Assembly (NCBI GenBank): GCA_020850315.1
Contig: JADZEY010000046.1
Location: 1-54,035, forward strand
DNA from: Armatimonadota bacterium
GTDB lineage: Bacteria > Bacteroidota > Ignavibacteria > OLB7
DNA length: 54,035 nt
Reading direction: 5' to 3'
The notes under the pieces were generated by a model. It did no database searches. It had not been told where the DNA came from and was given only the letters and a program-made list of their open reading frames with translations. The position numbers were made by a program, and so were the translations under genes. This document shows positions 1-10,900 of this stretch, piece after piece; within the stretch, counting starts at the first letter, position 1; each line of letters begins with the position of its first letter.

Positions 1-2
1 CG

Positions 3-2585
3 ATTCCCGATGCACCCGAAGCCACCTATGTGGAGATTGGGCTGTTCGATAAGAAAACCGGGACCACCAACGGGCAGGCTGATTCCAAGAAGGATACCCA
101 CTACGTGTTCGTGGTCAACCGCCGGACATTCGAGCCGCCGGACTACGAGACCACCATCAGCCAAGCCCGCCGCGACAGCATGGTGACGTTAGCCGAGAAT
201 CGTCGCATCCGGCTGAAGCTGAACTTGCAGCGGCAAGGGGCCAATCAATATGAGTTTGTGCAAGTGCGGGAAATCGCTGCTGATACAACCCGCTTGGTAG
301 GTGATTCCATGGCCCGGCAGCCCATAACTGTCGTTGTCCCTTCCGATGGCGGGGTCGTTGATATTCTTCTACGGCCCGGAGCGGGTTCCCTCCTTGAAAT
401 CAGCTACCGGCAACCCGATGAAACGATGATTGCTGGAAAATTGGATTACAACAACCAGCGCAAGCTCATCTACTGGGATGGCCGTTACTATGCCACCTAC
501 TATAAACTGCAATCGGTCTTTGATCCCTGCTCACCTCCCAGCCCCCTGAATCCTGCCTCGCAACTGCATATCATGTTTCGTCGCTCTATTCCAGTTGATT
601 CCACTGGCTCAATTTTGTGGGAGCCGATTGAGGATACTGTTTCTAAAAATGGTTGTGATATTCGTTATTTCAATATGCACCCTTCGATCACCTTGCGCCC
701 GGGAACAGAGGGAGCCGTGACCGCAACGATCACATGGACAGCCCATATCAAAGGCGACACCCTTGACACCTTGCATCGTGAAGTGCTGACAAGAAGTGTT
801 CGTTTAGATAGCACGCAAAACCGAACCTGGGGGATGATTGAGCATGTGGCATACTATCGCCGCTATGATGCTGCAAATCCAACCTTTACCCCACCGAACA
901 CCGAATGGGGAACCCCAGTACTTTGCCGTTTGGATTCAGGATACATGTACGCTTGGAGCGATCTTGAGCATGGTATTCGTGCGCGGGTTCGCTGGCATAA
1001 TCCTAACAACATTTGGCCAATCACTGGTCCGTTTTCGCAGATATCGAATATCTACAAATACCCAGGTATCCTGCCCGGGCGTTTCCCTTCGCTCCCAGCG
1101 TTTAGCCACATCACAAGCCATGATTCAGGTTGTGGGTTATTGTGGTTGCAGCCCATGCACTCTCACGACTCGGTACGGGTGTACCACCAGCGATTACTCC
1201 AAAGCAGAGCACCCTGGGGACCAAGTGTAGCATTGGGTCCAACCCTGAACAATTTGGTAGGTGGCCCCAACACAGGCACGTTCCACTACCCGTCAATAGA
1301 CCAAACGCAGGATATGTATGGTCGCATTCAGGAGGTTGCCGTGTGGGAGGAAATTGGCCCAGGGACCCGGAATCTTCGCATCCGTAGCCTGTACACCGAT
1401 ACCACAAAACGCACCCGGAAATGGGGTGAACTGGTCTATAAGTTCCCGAAGCATGCCCTGTTCCTGCATCCCAGCATTGGTTCGCTGAATAATCTGAATA
1501 GCGTTGCCTACCACGATAGCCTAAAAGCCTTTTTTGGCATTGTGTTCCGCACCGGAGGGCTCATGTGCCAAGCGACCTATCGCTACACAGAACGGCTACT
1601 CAATAATACCCTGGGAACCTATACCTACGGTGGGCTTCATGGGGCAAGCTCGGCATCGCCAGTTCGGCAGGTAAACCGGTATGCAGTGATCTATCAAAGC
1701 AGCAGTGCTACCGAGTCGGCACTACGAACAACGCGGCAATTTTTTGCTCGCCAGCGTCCAACAAACTATCTGGCGCAGGGGCGTGAAGTTGCCTTTGCGT
1801 TGGAAGATTCTGGAGGGTGCGGGGTGCGGATCGAGATGTTTAATCCATGGTACGCCAACGGCAGCACTTCGGAGCCAGTATCAATGATCTTCCGCGACAC
1901 CACAGAACTGATCGTTGATAGCTTGCCCCATGTCCATAGCCTGTTCCGAACGAAGAATTTCCGAAGCCATGACAGCACCCAGATTGGGCTTGAGATTGTA
2001 GGGCGATTTATTGGATCCGACACAACTGGCCGCAAGGTGACAGTGGTTGTGGAGTTGATGGATTCCAGCACAAACGCTGTGGTGAGCAAGCTGGATAGTT
2101 TTGCGCTTTCGTCGTCAGCAACCGTGCATGAAGTTGCTCTTGAGCCAGTGATGGACTTGTTGTCGGGGACGTACTACATGCGGATGCGGTTGGATACCGT
2201 ACAAGCCGAGATACCGCAGGAAGTAGGAGAGTCACGGTATAACGTTGCCGAGGTGTTTGGTGAAATCGGCGACGACGGGACGTTAGCCAAAATGCTCCGC
2301 CGCGAAAGCGCGACCAGCGAATCGGTTGCCCGGATTTCGGCGCAACCAAACCCGTTGAGCGGAACCACCGAACTTCGGTTCAGCATTCCAAGTGCAGGGG
2401 ATGTTGGGATACGGGTGTTCGATCCCATCGGTCGCCCGGTTGCTGTGGTTCTGTCGGGGCAATGGATGGAGGTTGGCCGCTACGCCGTTGGATTCGACGC
2501 AAGCCAGCTGCCGCCCGGAACCTACATGGTGGAGTTGATGCTGGGCCAGCAGCGGGTTGTGGAGAAGATGGTGGTGGTCAGGTAA
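3..2585 (+). CDS. T9SS-exported surface protein, 5'-truncated
   Basis: The reading frame is open to the left edge (codons for I-P-D-A-P-E-A-T-Y precede the GTG at 30), so the true start lies outside the window and 3 is only the first complete codon. More than 850 residues are present. The last ~80 residues form a T9SS type A sorting domain: QPNPLSGTTELRFSIP, then VFDPIGRPV, the LPPGTYMVEL strand and the basic end KMVVVR. This domain directs passage through the outer membrane by the Por machinery and is normally cleaved at the surface. The body is rich in beta-sheet, Thr and Ser, and holds no catalytic motif I recognise. A strong terminator follows 22 bases after the stop. The T9SS assignment is firm; the passenger function is unknown. 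Confidence 0.85.
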   Translation: MPDAPEATYVEIGLFDKKTGTTNGQADSKKDTHYVFVVNRRTFEPPDYETTISQARRDSMVTLAENRRIRLKLNLQRQGANQYEFVQVREIAADTTRLVGDSMARQPITVVVPSDGGVVDILLRPGAGSLLEISYRQPDETMIAGKLDYNNQRKLIYWDGRYYATYYKLQSVFDPCSPPSPLNPASQLHIMFRRSIPVDSTGSILWEPIEDTVSKNGCDIRYFNMHPSITLRPGTEGAVTATITWTAHIKGDTLDTLHREVLTRSVRLDSTQNRTWGMIEHVAYYRRYDAANPTFTPPNTEWGTPVLCRLDSGYMYAWSDLEHGIRARVRWHNPNNIWPITGPFSQISNIYKYPGILPGRFPSLPAFSHITSHDSGCGLLWLQPMHSHDSVRVYHQRLLQSRAPWGPSVALGPTLNNLVGGPNTGTFHYPSIDQTQDMYGRIQEVAVWEEIGPGTRNLRIRSLYTDTTKRTRKWGELVYKFPKHALFLHPSIGSLNNLNSVAYHDSLKAFFGIVFRTGGLMCQATYRYTERLLNNTLGTYTYGGLHGASSASPVRQVNRYAVIYQSSSATESALRTTRQFFARQRPTNYLAQGREVAFALEDSGGCGVRIEMFNPWYANGSTSEPVSMIFRDTTELIVDSLPHVHSLFRTKNFRSHDSTQIGLEIVGRFIGSDTTGRKVTVVVELMDSSTNAVVSKLDSFALSSSATVHEVALEPVMDLLSGTYYMRMRLDTVQAEIPQEVGESRYNVAEVFGEIGDDGTLAKMLRRESATSESVARISAQPNPLSGTTELRFSIPSAGDVGIRVFDPIGRPVAVVLSGQWMEVGRYAVGFDASQLPPGTYMVELMLGQQRVVEKMVVVR

Positions 2586-2606
2586 CGCTGCCTCATTGCT
2601 ACACAC

Positions 2607-2651
2607 ACGCCCCAGCCGCCGCAGGAAAAAAAACTACGGTGGCTGGGGCGT
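2607..2651 (+). terminator. Rho-independent terminator after the first T9SS gene
   Basis: An inverted repeat of 15 bp with one G-T pair (arms 2607-2621 and 2637-2651) surrounds an A-rich loop and is followed by TTTGCT. It begins 22 bases after the stop codon at 2585. Confidence 0.85.
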
Positions 2652-2763
2652 TTGCTATACTTAGAATTATGCCCAGAGCAGAACGGTTTGCAGCTGCTGC
2701 CAGTAAACAGGACCATTGTTTCCCCTTGCCCTCCCGTATCTTGCGTGGGTATATTCTTGTCTG

Positions 2764-5700
2764 ATGCTCCGCTTTTTTTCGCTTACTACCGTTGTGCTGC
2801 TGCTGCCGATTCTTGCCGCTGTTGGGCAAGGGGCGCGGCGCGTGGATACGCTGCGGCTTGCGGCAAGCGATTCGTTGCTTCGGCTTCCGGTTCCGTTTGT
2901 GGTTCGCGGCTCCATCATGCTTCGCCTTGATTCCACCACGCTGCAACCTCCGCACGATTTCACCAGCGATGAACGCTTCGGCATCATCACTCCATCCCCC
3001 GCGCTCCGCCAGTTGTTGGCCGATACGCTTGCCCGCCATCTGCTTGTTGCCCAGTATCGCTACTTGCCGTTGGGCATTGCTCCAGAGTATGCGTTGCGGC
3101 GGCTGGTGACGCGGGTGGATTCCTCGGGTGGCCGCCGCGACGTTGCCGAACAGAGCCACAGCAGTTCGGGGGGATTGGCCGGCTCCGACATCTTCGGGAA
3201 AAATTTCCAGCGTTCCGGTTCGGTGATCCGTGGGCTGACGGTGGGGTCCAACCGTGACCTTACTGTACAAAGCGGGTTGCGGCTTCAGTTCAGCGGCCCC
3301 ATTGCCGATAGCGTTATCGTCACCGGAGCCGTCACCGATGAGCAAACGCCAATCCAGCCGGAAGGGAACACCCAGACCCTGCGCGAAGTGGACAATATCT
3401 TCATTGAGGTTCGCTCCCCCGTTGCTGGCGCAACGCTTGGCAAGTTCCTGGCCGCCTCCACCGGAAGTGAGTATCTGGGCTACTCCCGCAAGCTGCAAGG
3501 GGTGAAAGGGAATATCCGTGGCGGGGAGTTTGGGACGGGTGAAGTTGTGGCGGCGGTTGCCCCGGGGCGATTCCTGACCCAAGCACTGCAAGGGCGCGAA
3601 CGGGATCAAGGCCCCTACCGATTAACCGGAACCAACGGCGAGCGGAACATTGTGGTGGTGGCCGGAACCGAGCGGGTGTTTGTGGATGGAGTTGAGATGA
3701 TTCGCGGCGAAAGCAACGACTACGTGATTGATTACAGCACCGGAGAAGTGTTCTTCCAGACACGCCGCCCGATTACTTCGCAAAGCCGCATCACGGTTGA
3801 TTTTGAACTTGCCGATCGCCGCTACTCACGCTCGTTTCTTGCGCTGAATCACAGCCTGCCGTTGCTGAACAACGCATTAACGCTTGGCATTGGTTTCCTG
3901 CGCGAGGCCGACAATCAGGATGCCCCGATTGACCTCACCATTGACGATGCCGACCGCCAGATGCTTGCCCAGGTTGGCGGCGATCCGTTGGCGGCGATCC
4001 GGAGCGGCGTTCGGTTTGTTGGCCGCAGCGACACCACGTTCGGCAGCTACTACCGGATTGATACCACAATTGATGGCAAGCCCGATTCCCTGTTTATCTA
4101 TTCCCCTACCGACCCACGGGCTCTGTTCAATGTCTCCTTCTCGGTTCCGGCAAACGGCGTTGGCGATTACGAAAGCGTGGCTTTTGGGGAATACCGCTTT
4201 GTTGGAAAGAACGCCGGGCGGTACATGCCAGTGGTGTTCTTGCCGCTGCCGGAATTGCGGCAAGTGTTCGGGGCAAACCTGAACGCACGCCCCGCGCCGG
4301 GGGTGAGTCTTTCGGGTGAGTTTGCATTCAGCGATGGATCGGTCAATCGTTTCAGCGCTCTTCCTTCGGCTAATCGGCAAGGGGGGGCGTTCAAGGGGTT
4401 CCTCTCCATCCAGCGCGATTCCGTCCGGGTTGGCGGCGTGGCTATTGGAAGCATCCGTGCCGACGCAAATGCCCGCTACGTGAATCGCGGGTTCCGGTCG
4501 GTGGAGCGGCTGGGGGATGTGGAGTTCGGCAACCAGTGGAACACAGCGGCGCGGCTTGGGGAGGGGGGAACAGATGACTTCGTGGCCGAAGGGACTCTCC
4601 GCTGGCAGCCGCTGCGCCGGTTGGAGCTAAACGGAAGCGGGGGGTGGCTGAACCGTGACGGGCTGTTTACCTCGCTTCGCCAACAGTACGGCGCGCAATT
4701 CCGTGGCGATACCATCGCTCCCAGTGCCGACTACATCGCCGAACTAATCGCCACTCGCGACACGCTGATGGGGGGAACCACCAGCCGTTGGTTGCGGCAG
4801 CGGGGGGGCATCAGCTACTCAGTCGGAAGGTTCACCCCAGGCTTCCGGTTCCAAGCCGAACAGCGCGACGACCAGAGCCGGGGGGAGCAACAAGACTCAC
4901 TGCTGCCGGCATCGTTCCGGTTTGTGGAGTTCGGGCCAGAGCTTCGGGTAGAGTTTCCGTTTCTGAGCGGCACAGCATCGGCGCGTTTCCGCAACGAAGA
5001 TTCCGCACGATTCAGCACAGCAGCGCGCCAGCATCAACTCACCCCCGACGGCACGGCAGAAACATGGGCGTTGCGCGCGGAGCTTCGTGGGGTGAGCAAT
5101 CTGAACTCCACCGCCGATTTTACCTACCGCACCCGCCGCTACAACACCATTCCCGGCGTGGCCACGCGGCTGAACAGCGTAACGGTGTTGGGCCGCTGGC
5201 AAACCCGCTGGACTGGGTTCAATCGGGGGCTTGATCTGGATGGCTTGTACCAAGTCCAAACCGAGCAGGCTGCACGGCTTCAGTACCTGTACGTTCGGGT
5301 TCCGTTTGGGCAGGGGGAGTATGTGTGGATTGATCTTGACAGCAACGGCGTGCAGACCGAGAATGAGTTCCGGCTAACCAACGCCAGCGATGGCGAATAT
5401 GCCCGCCGCACCTTGCAAACCGAACAACTGTTCCCGGTGATTGATCTGCAGACCTTGCTGCGGTTGCGGCTTTCGCCAAAATCGTTGTTGAATGAACAGG
5501 AGGGGCTGGGGAAATGGCTTGCGCCAATCACTACCGAAACGGTGCTGCGGCTGGAGGAAAAAAGCCAAACGGAGAAGGAGAGCGATATCTATCTGCTTCA
5601 GCTGAGCAAATTCCAGGACGATTCAACGACGCTGTTGGGAAACGGGACAATCCAGCAGGATGTGAACTTGTTTGAGAACAACGCCGATTACTCCTTCCGG

Positions 5701-6300
5701 CTGCGCTGGCTTCAGCGCACGGGGCTGACGAAGTTGTTCAACGCCACCGAACGGAACGGAAGCACCGAGCGTTCGCTGCGGGCGCGGTGGCAACCGACGT
5801 TCGACATCGGTTTGCAGCTGGACTTTGCCGGAAACAGCAGCTTCCTCCGAACCACCGAAGCCGCCTCCACCCGGGCATTCGACCTGACAACGCTGAGTGC
5901 GGCAAGCGACCTAAGCTACCGTCCCACCAACGCCCTTGAAGTTGGCTGGCAATTGAAGGTTTCCGCAACGGAAGATGTGTTTCCGGCAACGCCCCGCACC
6001 ATAACCGTCAGCACCAACCAGCTACGTGGCCTTTACTCCATCCAGACCAGCGGGCGGCTGCGTGCCGAGCTTGAGCGGACGGTGGCCGCAGGGGCGAACA
6101 TTCCCCCGGGCGACATCTACTCACTCCCCTACCAACTCACCGACGGCTACGTGATCGGGACAACGTGGGTGGGGCGCGTCACGCTTGAGTATCGAGTCAG
6201 TGGGAATATCCAAATTTCTGTCACCTACACAGGCCGGGCGCAACCGCCATCCAACCGGGTGGTGCACCTGGGGCAGGCGGAGGTACGGGCGTTTTTTTGA
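2764..6300 (+). CDS. Large outer-membrane beta-barrel-like protein
   Basis: A protein of 1178 residues. I start at ATG 2764 because it opens a good Sec signal peptide (MLRFFSLTTVVLLLPILAAVGQG); the TTG 16 codons earlier would spoil it. About residues 120-340 contain a recognisable block: SGPIADSVIVTGAVTDEQTP, then VFVDGVEMIRGESNDYVIDY followed by a stretch ending RITVDFELADRRYSRSF. Similar blocks occur in large barrel proteins of Bacteroidetes and Ignavibacteria, including SprA-like proteins. The C-terminal half alternates polar and hydrophobic residues and ends in an aromatic residue (VRAFF), as outer-membrane barrels do. It is half the usual length of SprA, so I do not call it SprA. It may be a surface porin or a secretion-associated barrel. 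Confidence 0.7.
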   Translation: MLRFFSLTTVVLLLPILAAVGQGARRVDTLRLAASDSLLRLPVPFVVRGSIMLRLDSTTLQPPHDFTSDERFGIITPSPALRQLLADTLARHLLVAQYRYLPLGIAPEYALRRLVTRVDSSGGRRDVAEQSHSSSGGLAGSDIFGKNFQRSGSVIRGLTVGSNRDLTVQSGLRLQFSGPIADSVIVTGAVTDEQTPIQPEGNTQTLREVDNIFIEVRSPVAGATLGKFLAASTGSEYLGYSRKLQGVKGNIRGGEFGTGEVVAAVAPGRFLTQALQGRERDQGPYRLTGTNGERNIVVVAGTERVFVDGVEMIRGESNDYVIDYSTGEVFFQTRRPITSQSRITVDFELADRRYSRSFLALNHSLPLLNNALTLGIGFLREADNQDAPIDLTIDDADRQMLAQVGGDPLAAIRSGVRFVGRSDTTFGSYYRIDTTIDGKPDSLFIYSPTDPRALFNVSFSVPANGVGDYESVAFGEYRFVGKNAGRYMPVVFLPLPELRQVFGANLNARPAPGVSLSGEFAFSDGSVNRFSALPSANRQGGAFKGFLSIQRDSVRVGGVAIGSIRADANARYVNRGFRSVERLGDVEFGNQWNTAARLGEGGTDDFVAEGTLRWQPLRRLELNGSGGWLNRDGLFTSLRQQYGAQFRGDTIAPSADYIAELIATRDTLMGGTTSRWLRQRGGISYSVGRFTPGFRFQAEQRDDQSRGEQQDSLLPASFRFVEFGPELRVEFPFLSGTASARFRNEDSARFSTAARQHQLTPDGTAETWALRAELRGVSNLNSTADFTYRTRRYNTIPGVATRLNSVTVLGRWQTRWTGFNRGLDLDGLYQVQTEQAARLQYLYVRVPFGQGEYVWIDLDSNGVQTENEFRLTNASDGEYARRTLQTEQLFPVIDLQTLLRLRLSPKSLLNEQEGLGKWLAPITTETVLRLEEKSQTEKESDIYLLQLSKFQDDSTTLLGNGTIQQDVNLFENNADYSFRLRWLQRTGLTKLFNATERNGSTERSLRARWQPTFDIGLQLDFAGNSSFLRTTEAASTRAFDLTTLSAASDLSYRPTNALEVGWQLKVSATEDVFPATPRTITVSTNQLRGLYSIQTSGRLRAELERTVAAGANIPPGDIYSLPYQLTDGYVIGTTWVGRVTLEYRVSGNIQISVTYTGRAQPPSNRVVHLGQAEVRAFF

Positions 6301-6389
6301 AATGTCAAATGTTGAGTAACGAATGGAGAATGGAGAATGGGGGAAGCATTGCAAGCTACCCGTTGCAATGACGAAGTAGTGAAGCTCCC

Positions 6390-6417
6390 CCGCTCATGCT
6401 GAGCCTGTCGAAGCATT
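6390..6417 (+). repeat. Dispersed intergenic repeat, copy 1
   Basis: The sequence starts CCGCTCATGCTGAGCC and continues TGTCGAAGCATTC. Closely related copies occur at 20600-20629 (same strand), 43773-43800 and 49518-49548 (opposite strand), with a degraded copy near 30990-31020. All are in intergenic DNA. Confidence 0.7.
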
Positions 6418-6475
6418 CTTGCGGCTAGTCCTGTGTCCGGAATCGTCTCTGGAAAAAAAGGAATCATTCCCCTGC

Positions 6476-6542
6476 CTTGGCTTCCCCTCCCACCGGATGA
6501 ATGGAGAGGAAGCAGTAGCAACATCAGTTTGGGGGCGGGGGG
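6476..6542 (+). repeat. ~65-bp dispersed repeat, copy A
   Basis: Starts TTGGCTTCCCCTCCCACC and continues through GGAAGCAGTAGCA to GTTTGGGGGCGGGG. The reverse complement of 17193-17262 matches it closely, including the shared core GGAAGCAGTAGCA. Confidence 0.65.
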
Positions 6543-6572
6543 AATGGCCGACAGCGCAGGGCGCGTTACCAG

Positions 6573-7658
6573 CTACCGTTTCGCCTCAATCTTTGCAAAC
6601 AGCGAATCGAAGGAAGCAACAAATTTCTCCACCCCTTCGGCCAGCAACTGATCCATCGCTGCTGGAATATCAATCCCTACTTCGGTAAGCTGGCGGAGTG
6701 TGGCTTCGGATTCTTGGACCCCAAGCTCAATCGTTGGCTCCACCACAACGTGATCCATAATCGCCACCAGCGTTTCCGGCGGAACGGTGTTGATGGTGTG
6801 TGGGCCAATTAAGTTGTCAACATACAGCAGGTCGGGGTATGCCGGGTTTTTCACCGAGGTGCTTGCCCACAGTGGGCGTTGCAACTGGGCTCCATGTCCG
6901 GCAAGCTGCTCCCACCGTTGGCCGCTAAACGCTGTTTTGAAGATTTGGTAGGAGAGCTTGCTGTTGGCAATGGCGGCTTTGCCTTGCAGTGCAAGGGCTT
7001 CTGGGGTTCCAATATTGCCAAGCAGCCCATCAATTAGCGAATCAATCCGGCTAACGAAGATGCTGGCAACCGAGGCAATTCCAGCAATCGCGCCGCCAGC
7101 CGCCAAGCGGTCTTCCAAGCCGCCGATGTAGGCTTCGGCCACGGCGCGGTACTGCTCGATGGAGAACATCAGAGTGATATTGATGTTGATCCCGGCGGCA
7201 ATGCAGCGGCGAATTGCTGGGATACCTTCCGGGGTGGCGGGGATTTTCACCATCAGGTTGGGGCGGTCAACTTCCTGCCAGATCCGTTTGGCTTCGGCAA
7301 TGGTTCCTTCGGTGTCGTTGGCAAGTTTGGGACTGACTTCCAGCGAGATGAATCCATCGCTTCCGTTGCTGGAATCATACACCGGGCGCATCACGTCGCA
7401 GGCACTGCGCACGTCGGCCATGAACAGCTGCAAGGCAATTTCGCCGATGGTTTCCCCTGCGTTGCTGAGTTGCTTGATTTGCTCGTCGTAATCGCTTCCG
7501 CCGGCGATTGCTTTTTCGAAGATGGTGGGGTTACTGGTCATGCCGCGCAGCCCCTGATCCACCAACGATTGCATAGTCCCGTTGGCGATAAACTGGCGGC
7601 TGATGAAATCATACCAGATAGACTGGCCTTGCCCAAGAAGTTGCTGAAGTGGGTTCAT
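6573..7658 (-). CDS. tal: Transaldolase
   Basis: Transaldolase (361 residues) transfers a dihydroxyacetone unit from sedoheptulose 7-phosphate to glyceraldehyde 3-phosphate in the non-oxidative pentose phosphate pathway, in the cytoplasm. The N-terminus IWYDFISRQFIANG followed by GMTSNPTIFEKAI is typical of the longer (~360-370 residue) TalAB-type enzymes of cyanobacteria and actinobacteria. The Schiff-base lysine is K138 in NLMVKIPAT, followed by GININITLMFS and then ASIFVSRID. Length and motifs are complete. The ATG at 7658 fits the family N-terminus. It is transcribed alone, convergent with the barrel gene and divergent from the secreted protein gene at 7932. Confidence 0.95.
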   Translation of the reverse strand: MNPLQQLLGQGQSIWYDFISRQFIANGTMQSLVDQGLRGMTSNPTIFEKAIAGGSDYDEQIKQLSNAGETIGEIALQLFMADVRSACDVMRPVYDSSNGSDGFISLEVSPKLANDTEGTIAEAKRIWQEVDRPNLMVKIPATPEGIPAIRRCIAAGININITLMFSIEQYRAVAEAYIGGLEDRLAAGGAIAGIASVASIFVSRIDSLIDGLLGNIGTPEALALQGKAAIANSKLSYQIFKTAFSGQRWEQLAGHGAQLQRPLWASTSVKNPAYPDLLYVDNLIGPHTINTVPPETLVAIMDHVVVEPTIELGVQESEATLRQLTEVGIDIPAAMDQLLAEGVEKFVASFDSLFAKIEAKR

Positions 7659-7794
7659 GGTTCTGCCCTGTTATGGAATTGTGTGGGGCAAATATGGCGA
7701 TTTCTGGCAAGGGGGGATTGCAACGGTGGGCAATCATGGTGCGGTGTGGCCTACAGGGGGCCCGGTGGGGAGCAAAACAAGCGAGTAAGAAAGG

Positions 7795-7825
7795 CTTGCT
7801 AACAAATGATACCGTGTTATATTTG
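7795..7825 (+). promoter_or_regulatory. Bacteroidetes-type promoter for the gene at 7932
   Basis: CTTG at 7795-7798 is followed by a 19-base spacer and TATATTTG at 7818-7825. This matches the Bacteroidetes primary sigma pattern (-33 TTTG, N19-21, -7 TAnnTTTG). It sits ~105 bases upstream of the ATG at 7932, in the divergent gap with tal. This is a sequence match only. Confidence 0.6.
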
Positions 7826-7931
7826 GCAGCCAGTACATTCCTCACCCAATCCCTCCTGACGAACAACAAACGCGCAAAGACTCCAAAACATCACATAAAC
7901 TCTCAGTTCAACCTTGAGACCAGGAGACGGT

Positions 7932-10900
7932 ATGCAAACAAGACTACTACGGCGATTGCGGCACATCGGGTGGATGCTGGCTGCGGCGGCAGTGCTTTTT
8001 GTTGCGGGAACGCAGGGGGCAAAAAGTTCGTTTCTAAGCAACTACTACTACCAGTTCGGCACGGGTGCCGGGACTGATATGACAGTGGACACTACCTTAA
8101 CTATGGATGGTAGCGGCAGCCTGAACATTGATGATGGATATTCCCAGATCAAGGACATCGGCTTCACGTTCAAGCTGGATGGCACAAGCTACACCCAATT
8201 CCGTGCTGGTGTGAATGGAATGATGGGGCTTGGTAACAGTGGGACCGTCAACATTAACTCCACCTTTAGCAACAACCTGTCCAGCACTACAAGCAATCCG
8301 GTAATAGCAGCGTGGTGGGACGACCAGCACATGACGCTGAATGCCAGCAGCGCTGCTACTTCTAAAATTTCTTACCGTGTTACGGGTACGGCTCCTAACA
8401 GAGTGTTAACTGTGCAGTGGAGAGTCGGGGCATATCCAAGCGGGACTTCGGTCGTCCCTTACGAGTATCAAGTGCGCTTGTATGAGGGTACGGATATGAT
8501 AGACTTCGTGTATATCAATATGCCAACAACCGCAAGCCGCAGCGCATCTATTGGTGCGACAACAAATGGGAGTATAAATAACATTTACTGGGTTCCGCCA
8601 ACAGCACAGGGTGCTGGGCTATCATTGTTTTCCGGGACAGATCCTAGGAACATTAATCTATTGACTGGTGCAAACCCGCAGCATCTGCTGCCTGCAAATA
8701 CTATCTATCGCTTTGTTCCCTGCGATCCTAACATTGCGATTGCCGGAAACATAGCGCAAGGTGGCACGGCCACAATGGCAAACAACGATAGCCTGCTAAA
8801 TGGGTATCAAGTACAGCGGGGCAGCGTGGGAACCCGCCAGCCATTCAGCATCACTTCCGGGCTTGGGGCGTATCCGGCTTGTGCAAACCGCACCTACACC
8901 TACACTATCTCTGGGGCTAACGCTGCGGATTACTCAATTACCCCAACAACGGGCATCATTTCCACTGGCCAAACTTTAACACCCACCATCAATTTCACCC
9001 CCAGCGCGTTGGGCATCCGTACGGCAACATTGATGGTAACGGACAACAACGGCTTCTCCCGCAGCTACACTCTGGTGGGTCAAGGCACAACCCGTGTTGG
9101 CTACACAGGCGATCTTGCTGAAGGTGGAACAGTGAACATGGCCAGCGGCGACACACTGATGAAAGGAATCAAAGTTGATCGCCTCTTCTTCGAGGATTTC
9201 ATGCCGTTCACCGTTGCCAACACCAACGGCAACACCAACTCGGGATTCATGACAACCGTGACGATCAGCGACCCAACCGGGCAGTATCGCCTTGTCCATC
9301 CCAACACTTCGCAGTTGGTGACCAGCTACTCAAGAACGCTGAACGGAACCCAAAGCTACACTCCGGTTATCCGATTCTCTCCATTGGGCGTTGGCTACCA
9401 ACCAGCAACGCTGACGGTGACCACCGAGGACGGAACCCGCACCTACACCCTCTACGCCTTCTCGCGCGCTGCCGGTGCTGACTTCTTTGTTGGGAACGAT
9501 AAGATCGGGCCAAACACGGAGTTCTTCAAGAAAGACTACTTGTGTGCTGGCGAGACCGCAATCACTATCCCGATCACCGTCAAGAACGTGGGGGAAGGGA
9601 CCTTCCGAATCTTCGGGGTCACGGGAGCCTATGAGATGGATACTCTGTACGGGCAAGGGGTGCCGAAGTATCCGCTGGAGCGTGATCAGTTCGGCGACCC
9701 AATCGCCACGATGGATTATTTCATCACAACCGACCCAGGCGTTGCGCCGCGTCCGTTGAACTTTTTCCCACAGTATCCGCTGGAGACCCCGGAAGCCGGG
9801 ACCAGCACCTTCTACCTGACGTTTGTTCCGCAGCTTCCGGGCAAGCGGTTCACACGGTTCTTCATCAACACCAACGCCGCAAACTTCACGGGCATGGACC
9901 CATACGGGGTTACGCGCGACGGTTTGTTGGTGCTGGAGCTGTTCGGACGTGGGCTTGGTTCCCGCCCGACCGACATCGTGGACGGCACAACGCTGCCGAA
10001 GCCGGTGACGATGCCCTCGGTGATGATCGGTTCGTCGTCGGAGAAGACCGTGACCATTTACAATACCGGAGCCTGCGACCTGCGGATTGATCGGAAGAAA
10101 TTCCAGATTACCAGCGGCGACAAGAATGAGTTCAAGATTCTGGAAGCGTTTGCCAACGCAACAGTAGATCAGACCAACGACACGTGGATACTGGCACCGG
10201 GAACTTCCTCGGAAGTGAAGTTCATGTTCAAGCCGTCGCGCACCGGAACACGCCGCGTCACCGTCTGGATGCAGACCAACGACTCGACGATTATTGTCCC
10301 GGGGCTGACCGAACGTGGGGGCTACTACTGGGATGTGACCGGGGTTGGATCGGCAGGATTGGAAACCCGCGACGCAATGTTCCCACCATCAGTGATTGGT
10401 GGCGCAGTTGCCGACCAGTCCATGGCCAGCGCGATGGTGGAAAACACTACGCATGAGTTGCTGTATATCAACAAAATGGAGATCACCGGAACGGATGCCA
10501 GCGAGTTCACCATGAACACTGCCAAGCCGTGGCCAGCGGTTCCGTTTGCGGTGATGCCGGGTGCGGCCATGCACTTCTCAGTTGTTCACACGCCAGCCCC
10601 AGCCAGCCAGCCAGGACCGCGGACGGCGGTGTTGGAGCTAACGCTAAACAGCGGCGATGTGATCCGCTTGAACCTAATCGGCGAGGCGGGAACGCGGACG
10701 CTGGCGGTTACGCCTGCATCTTTGTTCGACAACGTGACGATTCCGGTTGGGAAAATTGCCCGCCAAACGGTGATGATTACCAACAACGGCACAATCCCGC
10801 TGAAGCTGGGGACCACAACAATCAGCGGCCCAACCTCAACTGACTACACCTTAGGCCGCGTCCCACGGACAACGCTGGCACCGGGGCAAACTGAGTACTT

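Larger units (their letters stand above)
6301..6572. other. Intergenic region with two dispersed repeats
   Basis: This gap lies between the barrel gene and the convergent transaldolase gene. It holds short tandem AATGGAG units near 6322-6340, one copy of the CCGCTCATGCTGAG-type dispersed repeat (6390-6417) and one copy of a ~65-bp repeat (6476-6542) that recurs inverted near 17193-17262. I see no gene in it. Confidence 0.6.

Noticed and set aside
2599-3609. 336-codon minus-strand ORF
   Set aside because: Antisense to the barrel gene and lacking any recognisable family.
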